A stretch of 64,000 nt of DNA from Acanthopleura granulata. Its lineage: Eukaryota > Mollusca > Polyplacophora > Chitonida > Chitonidae. The stretch spans positions 47,202,032 through 47,266,031 of the forward strand of contig JABBOT010000080.1 of assembly GCA_016165875.1 (NCBI GenBank). Direction: 5' to 3'. The notes below the pieces were generated by a model. It was not told where the DNA came from and searched no databases. It saw nothing but the letters and a program-made list of their open reading frames with translations. This document shows, piece after piece, positions 20,086-33,600 of this stretch; position 1 is the first letter of the stretch, and each line of letters opens with the position of its first letter. The position numbers were made by a program, and so were the translations under genes.

Positions 20086-21071
20086 ATTCTCAGTATTTTC
20101 TCCAAAACATATAGTTTTCCTTTAAATGCACTCTTCTCATCCTACATGTATGCTCTCGTAAAGTATGAAGTTCTCTCTCATATAGTTTGACTCTTAATGC
20201 ACGGTGTAAGGAGGAAGTCTTAATTACTGATACCCAAATGCCCATACAAGCATCTTCCACCCCTTACCATGCTTAGTGTTACCAGATGTCCATACACAAT
20301 GAGAGTGGAAGGATCCACAAATACCTTGTCCAAGGTTTTCAGAGACATGTGCCATACGTTTCACTTCTTCCCACAGACTTAAGCTTGACTGCCCGATGTT
20401 TTCCTTGAATCAAGTTAGTTTTACCCCAAAATCTTCAGAAGTAAACAGTATCAAAGAAAACTGATATCTGGTTGCCAAATTAAGAGAAAAAAATTAAATG
20501 TTGACAAAACTGAATGATCTTAAACAACATTTAATCAGGAAAACAAGAACACTTCTCCTGTACGAAGTACACATACAGTTGACAATTTCAGGTTACATAT
20601 AAACTTCCTTCTGCACTAACGAGAAGGAACATTTCTATACTATACTAAATTTCTTCAATGTATTTACAAACTGACACATTAGTATGACTTGATTGGAATG
20701 AATGACTCTGTGTCTACACATTTTGCCTGCATTTAATTCCAGGCAGGTCTTCCCATTCTGAAACTTCATGCACAGTGACACAAATTTTACCATACCTGAT
20801 AATATAACTTTACTATCCTCGCAACATACATTTCTAAAGTACCAGTAAGGATGCAGAAGAAATCTGCCATATTTTTACAGACATATCTTAAAGTTATAAA
20901 GTCGCTTGGAAAATCAATTCACTACCAACAGAAGGAGATCCCTCACGAGTCATACATGTATGCCTCCTATCAGAGAGCCAAAATGCCTTTTGGTTGAGAG
21001 GAAAGGCGACAGTATGTAAATCTGAACAACAAAGCAAGAGAGAAACCATTTTCATGTTTGTGACGGTACAA
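20086..21071. other. Intergenic; nothing recognised
   Basis: No exon, RNA gene or repeat identified. It may include the distal 3' UTR of NECAP, which is transcribed leftward. Confidence 0.35.
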
Positions 21072-21194
21072 CCTGGCCCATGTTCCACAAAGCAGTCGTT
21101 GTCTAAGTTGACTATAACTACCATGATAAAGTATATTAAAGAGATAGGTAGCCATGGTAGTTACAATCAACTTTGCCTATGAACAGGGGCAAGG
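21072..21194. mobile_element. Palindromic hairpin element (MITE-like)
   Basis: Inner arms GTTGACTATAACTACCATG (21107-21125) and CATGGTAGTTACAATCAAC (21153-21171) pair with two mismatches over 19 bp. Outer parts (CTGGCCCATGTTCCACAAAG on the left, CCTATGAACAGGGGCAAGG on the right) are weaker inverted copies. The loop is about 27 bp and AT-rich. The structure fits a foldback element. Confidence 0.65.
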
Positions 21195-22565
21195 ACTCTC
21201 TGCTGGGGATTGTTGAGCAACCCAATATTTTACAACTGCACCCTGCTAGTTAGATCTGTCAAATATCTTCATGCAAATTTACAGATTTGATTGTTTACTA
21301 CCATGACTCAATAATATTCCTCTTAGACCTTTTTTATGGCAGTCAGGTTTATACAAGAAGAAAATCTAAATGCCTGGGTTAAATCACGGACAGTTTGTCA
21401 CTTTGTGAGGTGTGACATAGACCAGCATGTCATATTGGTGAAAGGCAATGTCACGATGGAACATGTGACTCAGGTGGCTCATGGTTAGTGTTGCAAACAA
21501 AACCACATTCAGTCACTGTTTGGAAACGTTGCGATTTTCCTTCCTCTGGAAAGGTCAAACTGTCAAAAAATCACAAACACAAACGCTACTGCAGTACATC
21601 TATGATAAAAGTGGTACCATCACACTTCAATGCTACATCTTCCTGCTGCCACAACTCTGACAATAAAATATCCAAATATACAAAGAAACTAGAAACATAC
21701 GGACAGCTAACCAGAAGTTTTGAGTTAAGACTTTGACACAACATGAAGTCAACCCACGGTTAAACCTGTTATCCACATGTAAGCGTACACTGCCCCAGGG
21801 TTGTACATACCAGATATAAGACGAACACCATACACTAGTACTTAAAATATCTACATGTAATTTCATTGAATTTAATACCTTAACCAACATCTGTAAATTC
21901 TGCAATACAAAGCTGCCAAGTTACAACAGCTGTGTAACAACAGCTTACTACCCTCCTTCTTCCAGTGGTCCCATTACAAAAAAAGGATGGAAGCTAACCT
22001 GTTGAACATAACAGTCATAACGCACCGCACATCACAACACATGTTAAGTTTGACATTACGTTACATCATCTTTGTAAGAACAGGCACCTGGTGGCATCGT
22101 GTTGACTGTGACAAAGAGGATACAACCTGTAATGGTTAGCAAAGGGCTAGTACAGGTATACTATTGTATATCAACTACTAGTGAGGGCAGAGGAGCAATT
22201 CTGGCAGAAGTTAACCTAAAGCAAGACTTCACTGTTATAGGAAAGACAAAAATTTTGGCCTTCCAGCTATGACATGACCAAGGCCAGATAGTTACAGCCC
22301 AATGGTGATGACAGACACTACTCTGTTAGTGGTGACATACATCATACTCGAAACTTCACACGTTTCCGGAACTTTCTAACGTAACGATGGAATGAAAAAA
22401 AATATACATATATATTTCATTTTGACATGAAATATCTTAAAAAAACTGCATGCAGGCCCCGGGCTGGCAAATTCCTCATGGATTGGGGTACTTCAGACCA
22501 TTCTAACAGACTGCAGAGGCCTATGCTCAGTTAGAGCCCTGACCAGCTTCATGCATCACCATACA
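21195..22565. other. Intergenic; nothing recognised
   Basis: No supported exon. 22395-22415 is a short AT dinucleotide tract. Confidence 0.35.
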
Positions 22566-22866
22566 GTCTATTTATTTACTAATTTATTTACTTGATTGGT
22601 GTAATAAGTCATACTCAAGAATGTTTCACTTACATGGTAGCGACCAGCATTATGGTTGGAGGAACCCCAGCAGAGCCCAGGGAAACCCAAGACCACAGGT
22701 TGATGGTAGACCTCCCAGAGTATGACCGGAGAGGGTTGGGAGCCAGCATGCAGGAGCTGGACTCCTAGCAATAGCACTGGTGTGAGGTTCTTGCATGCAG
22801 GAGTTGAACTCCTAGCAATAGTATTGGTGTGAGGCCGCTGAGTCACTGTGCTGCAATAGCATGCCA
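22566..22866 (-). mobile_element. tRNA-derived SINE, family A, with internal duplication
   Basis: Read on the minus strand it has a tRNA-like head at the right end and a body containing the reverse of CATTATGGTTGGAGGAACCC. It ends in the conserved AAGTGAAACATTCTTGAGTA type tail and an A/T-rich AAATAAATTAG end. A segment of about 60 bp of the head (GTGTGAGGTTCTTGCATGCA with GGAGTTGAACTCCTAGCAAT) is present twice (22733-22790 and 22790-22850). Confidence 0.75.
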
Positions 22867-24636
22867 ACACTTTGGCCTTGGAGGTCCCTCACAGAAGTCA
22901 AATATTCATACAAGTGGTGTAAAAGCAATGGAATAGATAAGGAACTAAGCAAAACAATGACTTTTCACGAAAAAAAGAAGCTGTTACAAATCAGCTAATT
23001 ATTAGCAACAACTAAGCAGCTGTCACAAATTGATCACTCTTTTGTATTGAACTTTTGATACAATATCTTTTACCACAAGCCTCCTATCTTTCAAGATGGG
23101 TCTCCTCTCCATTAACATGGGTCTCTTGTCTTTTACCTTGGGTCACTCACTTGAGGGGCCTGTGTGTGTGTCTGTGTGAAATCCCAAACTGAGGATGGCA
23201 CAGCCACTTTGAAGTTGCACTGTTTTAATTAATTCTTAGTCACAGGTAAATAGAATGATTAGTATAAGAAGTTATCTATGTACAGTTTCCACATCACAAA
23301 TTATGTCAGTATCCTGAAAGTTACTATGTTAGAAGGAGCTATCACGTTTATGTGAGAAAACCTTCATGACTAGTCATAAAAGGCCTGATAATGCTGTGCT
23401 ATGGAAAGTTCCCCTCAACCAGTTATACACATGGCAGGTGCCTGACTCACGACTGGAGAACTAGCGGAAAAGAATACAGTACTGGCGCACTCCGATGCAC
23501 ACCTGGGATGAAAACTTTACTGTCTAAACTGCACAGATTCAAGACTAGCAGGGTGTGAATTACATAGGTCGTACAAACAACCATATAACCTTCTGAAACC
23601 ATGTATTCCCAGAAATCACTACAACATGACTGACGTATGCCACTGCTGTTGTTTTGCAATTTGGGTGATTCTGGGACTGAACATGGCCTTGGCTTCTTCT
23701 CTACTAGCCACTTTCTCAGTTGCTCATGTGCAACATTAAACAGTGTGAAATAGTAAACTATATGCAACAACAACATCCAGGATAATGCCACAGTTTACTG
23801 ACCAGCAGAATCATGGTGTTGTGGTTCACAGAGGATTTCCTGGCTGGTAACCATGGTAATGTAGTGCAGAATCACCCCTATCAAAAGGTATTCAAAAAGG
23901 AAAAAAAAACAAAAGACATTACATGTCTTGGTACATTTTTCCCATTTGCCCAGCAAATAAACAAAGTAATCAGTTCATACCATCAGGAATTTGACACATT
24001 TGTCAATGTTTTAAAAGAGATTTGTGTGAGATACACCCCAAATATACATACATGTATATGATGATATACCTCGAAAGACGAGTCTCCACACCGTCAGTTC
24101 AGTTAACTTTAATAAACAGAATCTCATGCGTAAAGTCTCAAACATAATAACAACAGGCGCATGTATTACTCCAGGGGAGGTCACGACTAGTTTCCAAGTT
24201 AACCAAATGTTTGTCTCACACTTTCAGATTTAGAAAAACCATGGCACCAAATATTCTAAATGTCTTTTTACACAATATTTCTCACTTACACATGGCAACC
24301 TACTCCCATTCCTCTTAAACTGATTTTATGTAACTTGTAGACAAACCCATTCTATCATTGCCCACTAATTCACATGCCTGATCTGTCCAGATTTCAGGTC
24401 AGGGACACATGAAGTTGTACATCTAAAATTCATGTATGTACACAGGTCTTCTGATCTACTTGTATGTTAATAATGAGTCTACTCCATCCCTAATCTAGTC
24501 CACGATTGCAGGAGAGTGCCGGCACCAAGGGAAGATGTTAGTGAATGCTCCTGATTGCTGAGAATGTCACAATCTCTCCAGCAGTGTCCTCGACATAGAG
24601 TCACTGTGATGCTCTAGACCCACAAATCCTGTCTCC
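22867..24636. other. NECAP 3' flank / probable 3' UTR
   Basis: Downstream (leftward) of the NECAP stop codon at 24637. No coding exon was found; AT-rich. Confidence 0.4.
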
Positions 24637-24688
24637 TCAAAACTTAACCCAGTCAACTGCATTTGGATCACTTGAACTTGAGTTTGAA
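24637..24688 (-). CDS. NECAP1: NECAP coding exon 7 (C-terminus)
   Basis: 52 nt after acceptor TGTTTGTTCCAG. It encodes [16 protein letters not shown] then TGA, following a split Ser codon. The exon is too short for simple ORF calling; it was found from the expected WxxF terminus. Confidence 0.9.
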
Positions 24689-27600
24689 CTGGAACAAACA
24701 GAAAATTCCATCAGCATTTCTGACATTATATCAAACATTAGACAGCGCAAGTGACAATGATATCAGACTGTATAAGATAAGACACATGGCAAATACTGAG
24801 ATACACCTGGCAATAGTGATGTCTTTTCTGATATCAGACTGTGTGAGACAGAATACATAGCAAAATAATGAGATACATTGGTCACTTGTTTAGTCTTTTC
24901 TGATATCAGACTGTGTGAGAGAGAATACACAGCATGTGATGAGATTACCTGGCACTAGTGAAGTCCCCCCAAACATCAGACACCCCTGAGGACTGCGGCT
25001 GCTTTTGTTGTTGAGTCATCACTGGTGCGAAACTTTCTGTAGCCCCTAAGTCCAGCAATAAATCCACACTGCTGCTGCTGCTGCTTTGAGAGTTCTGAGC
25101 TGGGTTATTCTGACTACTTGCGACAGGTTTTGATTCGCTAAAACCAGTGGAAGAGAATGCTGATTGGTTGTTTTGGTCCCCAGGGGGTGGGGCTATCTTC
25201 ACCCCACCTGGGGGAGGGGGTAGCAGCCCCGGTGTTGCTCCAGCATTAGGACGCGGCCGTGTTTTCTGGTCACCTCTCTTTGACTAGAATTAAAAACAAG
25301 ACCAGGAATTGTAATTAGTCAAGTGAATGGAAACCAATAGACAAGTTTAAATGCCAACTTTGAAATGTATCCTAACCAGATCAGTGCACCTGTCATGCGG
25401 AATGCCCGTGTGGTATTGGCTGGTTTGGATGATCATCACAAGTTTTGACCAGCCTAACAGTATGCTTTACTTACTTCACATCATTTATCATATTTATTTA
25501 TTTGATTGGTGTTTTACGCCATACTCAGGAATATTTCACTTATATGATGGTGACCGGCATTATAGTGGCAGGAGGGTGGGAGAATCTGGGGACAGCCAGG
25601 GATAAACCCCCGACCATCCACATGTTGCTGATGGACCTTCCCAAGTAGGCCCATCATTTATCATACTTTCACTGAACCAAAACTGTAATATGACTCATTC
25701 ATATGCCAACACTGTCAGTGTCAAATGTCATATGGTAAGCTGTTCCAGTTTTGCAACAGCTGTAAAACCTGGTTTTAAAGTATGTTTTGGCTGAGTATTT
25801 CTCTATTAGTCTTTCACTTTGGTTGTCTCTCAATGTCTTGTCCACAAATATGCATTATGCTGCGAATGAGCTATTCACATAATAAAGTATGCTATCTCCT
25901 TGATCAAAAATGTGAATTTAAAAAGTTTTACGTAGCTGTAAATCAACACACCACTGGGAAACATGAGCAAGTAAAAAAACAACAACTCTCAAATATCTCT
26001 CTCTGTCTTGAATGTACTTTTCATATCGTATACAGTACAGCAAAAATGTCAGCCCTATGAACGCGCGTGTAGAATCGGTTCCACACAGTTGTTACACACG
26101 GGTAAAATACATTACACAAGGCCAACTGGGCCTGTCTGCTTGACCCAGGCTACTACACGAGTTCTAGAGACAGGTAGAGAGCACCACACGCGTGTGGAGT
26201 CTGTGTGGTGAAAGTCGTTTTTAATGACGTTATTATCAATAAAACTGAGATTTAAAAATAGTACACATCTTTTGTTTTGTTTTCTTTTTATCGATGTTTT
26301 CGTTGTGATATAAATGGTGTACTAAAAGAGGAAAAAGTCGGTTTATTACGACACCCTATCTACTGCTGTATATATAGCTTTGGGCCGGCCATGTTTTTTT
26401 CAAATTTCAGCCGGCCTTAGGGTGACATCCACAGTCACAGTCACTGTCACGTCAAAGCCCGAAGAAGGACGTCTGCCAGACCAAGGTAATGTTATTGTTG
26501 ATGTTAAAACAGTGAAGTTGTATGTTTTTGTGCGCCCATCTGTGTGTGTGCTAAACTAACAGGGTTCAGGACCAAAGTGAAGTTTCGTCATCTCCAATCA
26601 AGTGAGTGCGAAATGGCCCATCTAATAGTGCCGGTGTCGAATATTCAATCAGTTTAGCTACAAGGATACTTTGAAGAGTAAAATACTTAAGTTAATTTGA
26701 AGAAGTAATCAATAGTAAGTGTGTACATTTACATCGAGCTACACACTGTATGTATGCCGTTGTATCCCGAAAAAATTATTACCCGCACCACACATCATCT
26801 CTCCTCGAATGCCGCCATTTTCTCTTCAGGCTAAATTTGTTTTGTCCAGTCACAGTCTGACACTTTCGATACCGATTTAATGGCTATCAGTCATTTATGT
26901 CTGATAATTTATTACATGTACCGTAGCACATATGGGTGTGAATTCATTAACTTTCGTCCTCTAATGATATCAAATCACGGGCTGACCCACACAAACTGCG
27001 ATCACAGACTTTGCCGATTGGGTTTTGTGATTTGCCTCATTTTAGTTTTAAAATACTAAATACAGCAGGTTGTCATATCCTCATATAACTTTATGACATC
27101 CAACACATTCATAAACTTACAAAGTGAAATCGTGCAGTGGTACACGTGCCTCACAGCACTGTTCTTAACATGACCTAGTTACAGCCTAACATATGCAAAC
27201 GGAGGTCCATTCCATTGAACAAAATGTACTAAATCCTGTGTCCTTGCCATATTTAACTGTATCTATTTAATGAGATTACTCCCGAGAATTAAATGAAATT
27301 TTGCGTTTAATCAATACGAACTGCAGCCTTTTGGGATTTTTCCTCCAATGGCCAACTTATGCACTTTGAGAAAATGTTACCCTTGCTGTGTTATAATTTT
27401 CTGTCTTTAAACAATTTATTTTTCAAATAATTTCAAAGTTCAAGTTCAGAAAAACACAATTTTCCAGCCTAATCTGTCTTCATTTACTTTGCAAAGCTAC
27501 TTTATTAGTTGAATACATGTACAAGACAAGATATAGAAATTCTCCAGTATAGTCTCTTTGAGGAAAATTAAATATTACATAATGAACACTTTACAGCAAA

Positions 27601-30600
27601 GAAAAGCAATTCCTTACATCGAGGTAATCATATAAATCAAACTTATTTTTTTATTCCACCAGGAGTCTCGTGTGTTACCCGCCAACTCATGAGGCAGCTG
27701 GCAGCAGAGGAGAAGGAAGATGGTGGTAATATCATAACGCATCGTTTTTTTCTCTTTTTCATTCTTTTTTTTCTCTTCTCTTGCACATCATTGTGATTTT
27801 GTAAGAACAATATGAACAAAAGTAAGAACTTGTACTCATGATGGTTTAAACATTTACGATCACTATCAACTATCAAGCTGACATAAACTGGTTTGCTGTA
27901 AATATGAGTGATTAATTTAATTAATTTTATATTTTTCTATTTCAGAATACCTTATTCTATTCGACGAGGGCAGCATGACAGCCCGCATTGGGAATCCAAA
28001 ATTTGACTGGCCGTCCTTGAAGGTCAAAATCTCCTCTGTCTGCCACCTGTTTCATGGCGGACATAAATATTTGGTTGAGGTGCTGGCAACTGGAGGTAAA
28101 TATGTCATTCTTATACACAGTATATAAAATGTCATTCTTTTTTTTATCTCCATTTATTTTGAGTAAAATGTTTAACAGACTTTAATTTAAACATAACCGG
28201 CAACAAATCTTCTCTTTTCTGTTCGTGTGTAGCTGCAGAAGAAATCGACATAATTGATCAGGCCTGGCCTCAAACCCACAGGGGCCAGGCCATCATGAAA
28301 GCTTGTCAAGACTCCAGGGGGTAACTTGCAAGTGTGGCCAGAGGGCAAGGTATCAAATGTTCAAATCAACATTTGTTCATATTGTTCCTTGCACCACTTC
28401 CTTGTTTGTTTCAGTTAAATAATTTTTTTTGCAGTAATATGGTTGTTATATAAATTTTACATCGTAATTAGAAGTTTGGTTATTGAAGCTATCCTGGTTG
28501 ATTCATTCTTGTACAATAACTTATCTGTTGTGTTTGTATGTACATATACTTAAGTCATGCTTGCTAGTTTCTCATTACAGTTCAGAATACATTTTACCCC
28601 AAAATCAATTCACTAAATGTGGAATGCAGTGGGCATAATATGAAAGCGACACATAGTTATGCACAGGATTTCATTCCAATTTTTGAATCTTGTATCTGAC
28701 ATCAACATTTTTACATGACAGAATGTTTATTTCTGTTAACAGGTTGATGCTTTCAAGACTAACCAGATCGTCGTTCAGCATGTGTCTGTTCCGCAACAGA
28801 GGGCTTGCTGTCAGCACTGCCACGCAATCTCTTTGCTGCCAGAACATATTCGGAAGATAAGGCAGGAATACTGATGAGCTGACACGGAGGTTCCAGAGTA
28901 TGCTGCAGCATCAGTTGGCTGAAATACTGCCAAGGGTGCTGGAGAAACAGGAAGAAAGTAGTGTTCCTGCCTCCCCACCTGCCTCTTTGTCAGCTATCCC
29001 CCCACCGCCTTCCACCCCTCCACAGATTCCATCTTCTGTTGGGGTGGGTATTTGCAAGCAGCCGATTAAGCTTACAAAGGTGATTGTGATTTTATGCATG
29101 ACTCGTACCTCATCCTGGATGGTGTTGTGGCGATGCTCGAGGAAAAATTGGCGGGAAATCCGTTGATTTTTGCCTCGACTATGACCATGGCATTATTCCA
29201 CTGGGGGAGCTGTCTGGTAAGGCGGGTGATTGCTCTAAGCGTGGGAAGGCGGCTGTGAGTCCTCAAGGACTGAGTCCCATCAAACAAAGGACGTTTGATG
29301 TGCACTCAGTGCCCTTCTCACAAAGACAGGAAAAGTGGAATAAATGCAAAACTGCCATTAACTGCAAACTAAGGAATCTTCATAGAAGACAATAGTTTGC
29401 AGTTGATGCATTTTTGCATTTATGACATCTTTGCTGCTTTTGTGAGTGGTGATAAGCAACAGTTATTTGCCAAACAGCTCCTTTGCGAATCTTAATGTTG
29501 GTTTCCTCCAAAGCTGTGGTGATTATTCAAAAATTTCATTTCCCTCCAACAAGTTGGTTCCCTCCATAAGTTGGTTCTCTCCATTAAACTAGTTTCCTGT
29601 TGACGCAATCAAGACACTGCTTAAAAGCTGCTGTCTCGGCCAATTCTTGTCTTACAATCTAAATATATATTTATTTCAAATCCAGTGGTCAAGAGCTTTG
29701 CCGTGACCACCCTTAAACTTGGATGGCCTTCCAGATCTGTGCCGGTCAGAGAAGAGGATGGGATGCTCTGTAAAAACTGTAAATTCAGTATGCTCATTAT
29801 AGTAGAATCGATGAGTGTATCTGCAACAACTCACCAAACTACAATGACGTGTAAAAATGTACACTTTTGTTGCGAGCATATCACCAATATGTTGTTGTCC
29901 ACTTCTGAGAGATACCTGCAGAAACTTAGCAGAGATTGCAATGAGCTCAGAGCTTCAACCGCCTACAAGAAGACATACATAAATATGTAGGTGGTAAAAA
30001 ACTATGTTACAGTGTAAGTTATATTTCTTCACATCATAACTTTCACTTTATACCATCGCACCACAATATTGGTTTGTCGTGCTTACTGGGACTTCTTACA
30101 CTGAAAAGTACCAATAAATAAGGAACTATTGGTAACAACTGATAAGTAAAATACCCAAGTGCACCAGTTTGCAGTACTATTAGCTGTAATGTACATGTGG
30201 GTTTTATTACTGTTATTTTTTTTGTTTTTTTAGTGTTGTAGTTCATTGTATATTTTAAGGAGGGAGGTACACTCTTTTGGGTCATAAAAATTGACAGATG
30301 CGTAGCTACTGAGCATAACATTTTTTTCAAATTAAATTTAAAGTTTGACTGCAGTTACACGTAGGGCCTACACCATAATACCTACAAGCAGCCATATGTT
30401 CACTATTCCATAAAATAGCATTTTGATATGCCCTTACACACTGGCACAGTCACACTAGATGAGACTGAGTTCAGAGTAGATGGTAACTCTTCAAGAGAAG
30501 TCTGAAAACCCATTTATAAAACGCAAATTATAGCCAGTTTTATTAAACTATTTCATCACCCGCTAAAGAAATTCTCCACGTAGTGGTTGGTGGCAGATGT

Positions 30601-33600
30601 GCCTACACAAAACCTTACAAAGGCCCAAAAAATTCCAATGCACGGAGAATGGTTTACCCACACCAAATTCTACCAAAAGCGGCTTGATGGGCATTTATTA
30701 GGAACTTCTACCAGATTTATCATTGCCCTGATTAGTTTTATATATACAACTTAACGTTTGTGGACGCAATTGCAAGGCTAACGTTTACTTTTTTAAGCTC
30801 TTTAGCAAATGTATCGGTGTTGTCGTCGTTGCAATGATCAGTAAAATCCTTCTCAGTTAGGGTTATATTTTAACTGTAAGTGTTTCAGAAGAAGGGGCCA
30901 GTTAGGCACAAGGGTTATTCGTAATCCTCCCTAGAGTTACTAAAATATTACAGTCAATATTAAAATAATCCCATGGACCAACACAGCTGTGCTGGAGCTC
31001 ATTTGCAGAGGGACATTGACGAGCTACATGTATTCAGTTTGAGAAAAACAATCCTGATTTTGTGGGATGCCATGATCGCGCTACTTGAACAGATGTCAGC
31101 ACTGGAAAATCACTATGCAGTTGAGAGTACTGAAGTAACATGTATAGTTTTGGTAAGCATGTTCAAGCAGAGAAACATACTTTGTTTACCTGTACCATTT
31201 GCCACACAGGCATATCGCCTTCAGTGACGGCAAAAAGCTCACCCCCTGCTGCTTTAATCCCTCCCTGATCTTCGTGGGTGACCAGCTAAAAGGTGGCCCG
31301 AGAACAAAGGCAATGAGAATGCGTATGCGATAAGTACAAGTAGTTCCTGCATGTCGTTCGTCACCCTGTGTCCCTCCTCCTGCAAGATTATGGCACAACT
31401 CGCGGTATCAGAAAAACGGCAGTTGTGATATGTTGTGTTTCAGTGTACGCCACAAGTGTGTCACACCTGAATGCATTCTACACAGGTGTGACCAGCGTGT
31501 GGTATGGTGCTGACTTTTTTGTTGTATTGTACATGAACATGTAGGTAGTCACCTCAAGAAATGTGAGGAAGCAGGCCTCTTCCTACCCACACTCCCCTCC
31601 AGGAACAATGGATTCGGTCTATCATTTGACCTCTGACCTGCTAACTGGAAAATGAAATACTGACCCCAATATTGAGCGTGATTGTCTGTCCTTCCTTGAA
31701 GCCCAAATCCAACTTGGGTCCAGTGTCAAAAGATTTGGCTTTCTGTTCAAATTCTTCCTCTTGCTTTAACCATCTGGAACAGAAAGGTATGTATGGCTAT
31801 GTAGAAAATCTTTTTCGCCAGAATTTGAAACATTAGCTCATCCAAAAAGAACAAGGTTTCTTGTCATTCCAGAAGATATCAAGATAAAAGAACAGATGTG
31901 TAATTGCAGAGAATTTTGTCGTGTAAAAAATATTTGGTGAGATAACATTTAACTATCTGAATGTATGTCATGATGTTTGAAGGTTTGACTGATTGATTGA
32001 TTGGCTTTAAACACTGCTTTAATCATATCACGACCATGTCTCCTTGTTCCAAACCAAACCCAATACCACAATAGTGCTGCCTCATCGGAATGCCATATGA
32101 GACACCAGACACAACACCCACTCAGTCAAATTATATTGGCACTGGGTCAGCTAGTACTACACCTATTCCTACACCTATTCCTCCTAACGCTGAGTGCCTA
32201 CTGAGGTAGTGCCAAGGTTATACACGTTACAGTCTTAGGTATGGCTCGTATCAGGATTGATCCCCCGGATCAACAGCTTACCAGAAGGAGGCTCTCATGA
32301 CTACACCACCACAGCCTGTAATGCTTGAAGGAGCAGCTGGACATGTAGACTATCAAAACATATTCTCATACAGCAGACTAGTAGAGCTTGAAATATACAT
32401 CGAGTATCGAAATATACAAACCCAGGGGTGTGGCAATTACATGTAACCATAGCGACACCTTGATTGATTGATTTTTGATTTATTTATTTGATAGGCAGTT
32501 AATTACATACTGAAAAATTGTGCATTTATAGAATGGCAGTCAGTTGCATGGATGCACAAAACTGAAGTGCCCTAGATAATCCAATGAAATTTGGGGAGTT
32601 GCTGAAAAGGTTTTCAGTGTGTCGTGTAGACTAGCACACTGTGGTGTGTTAGACCAGCGGTCTTCAAGGAAAGTCTCCCTCTGCCAGCAACAGCTTACTG
32701 TCCCCAAGACTCCTAAAGAATGAATGAATGAATGACTATGGCATAATACCACACTGGCAATATTTCAGCCATATCGTGGCAACCAAAAGAATGAGTGCAG
32801 ATGAACACAGAAATTCCCTGTCCATTACATTACAGCTTGGCTATTGCGACTAACACTGTGCCCAAAATAAATGCGCCCAAAATAATGACCATAAACATGA
32901 AGACAGTTTAATAATTTGATAAACAAAATTCAAAATGTTCTAGACTGATTTAAATACCGCAGCAAAAGTCATCATCAATGTGTGTACATAGGGACCAAAG
33001 CTGTTTACATTCAGCTGTCTGTTTTGACCTCCTGCCATGGTGTATGAGTCAGAAAGGTACCAGTCCGGAAAATAATGATCTCTGATTGAATGAAATGGTC
33101 ATATGATGACTCCTGGTACCAGCCATGTGCATCTGGCTGCCAAGTTTCCCGCGTGGTCAGCGCATGACATTCCACAAATTCCACAGTAAAACGAATAGGG
33201 ACTACATGTAAATGAGTGCCTCAGTCATCACCAGTAAGGAAATGTTAAAAAAACAAAAGATGGGAGTGGCAATCAATCAACTGCACAGATGACTGAAGAC
33301 GGCCCAAGCCACAACAACACCACCATCGATGTCACGGTAAAACCTGGCCGTGGAACTGGAGCCACAGGAATATCAAAATTTCATTTTAATGTTTAATTTG
33401 TTCTTCAGAGGAAATGTGCTGTCTATGGTTCATAAAACTTAACTCATGTCAGCCGTCTGGATAAATATCAGTATCAAATTCTATGAACAGGCTGAATAAG
33501 ATGTAATTCACCCGTTCAACACATACATCAGTGTTACTATGTATACCTACATGTATGTGTGCCAGCTGATTAGATACATGCCCTGCCAATTTAAGGCTAT

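Larger units (their letters stand above)
26410..29395 (+). pseudogene. Nested gene inside NECAP intron, opposite strand, frame-damaged
   Basis: Exon-like blocks: 26410-26485 (ends CCAAG|GTAATG), 27663-27725 (donor GGTG|GTAATA), 27946-28095, 28233-28349 and 28743-29395. From ATG 27689 the first blocks splice in phase to give [20 protein letters not shown] and continue [20 protein letters not shown], a small beta-rich domain. The frame is then lost in a GGGGG run at 28317-28321 (TAA at 28322). It resumes as a helix with [20 protein letters not shown], and is lost again at TGATGA 28872-28877. It resumes as [20 protein letters not shown] with a Pro-rich linker, then shifts twice more before a last block ending [20 protein letters not shown] and TAG 29393. 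I do not recognise the family. Confidence 0.55.

Noticed and set aside
29685..29990. Exon of the nested gene
   Set aside because: Some coding-like composition but no convincing splice sites or phase link to 29395 or 31009.
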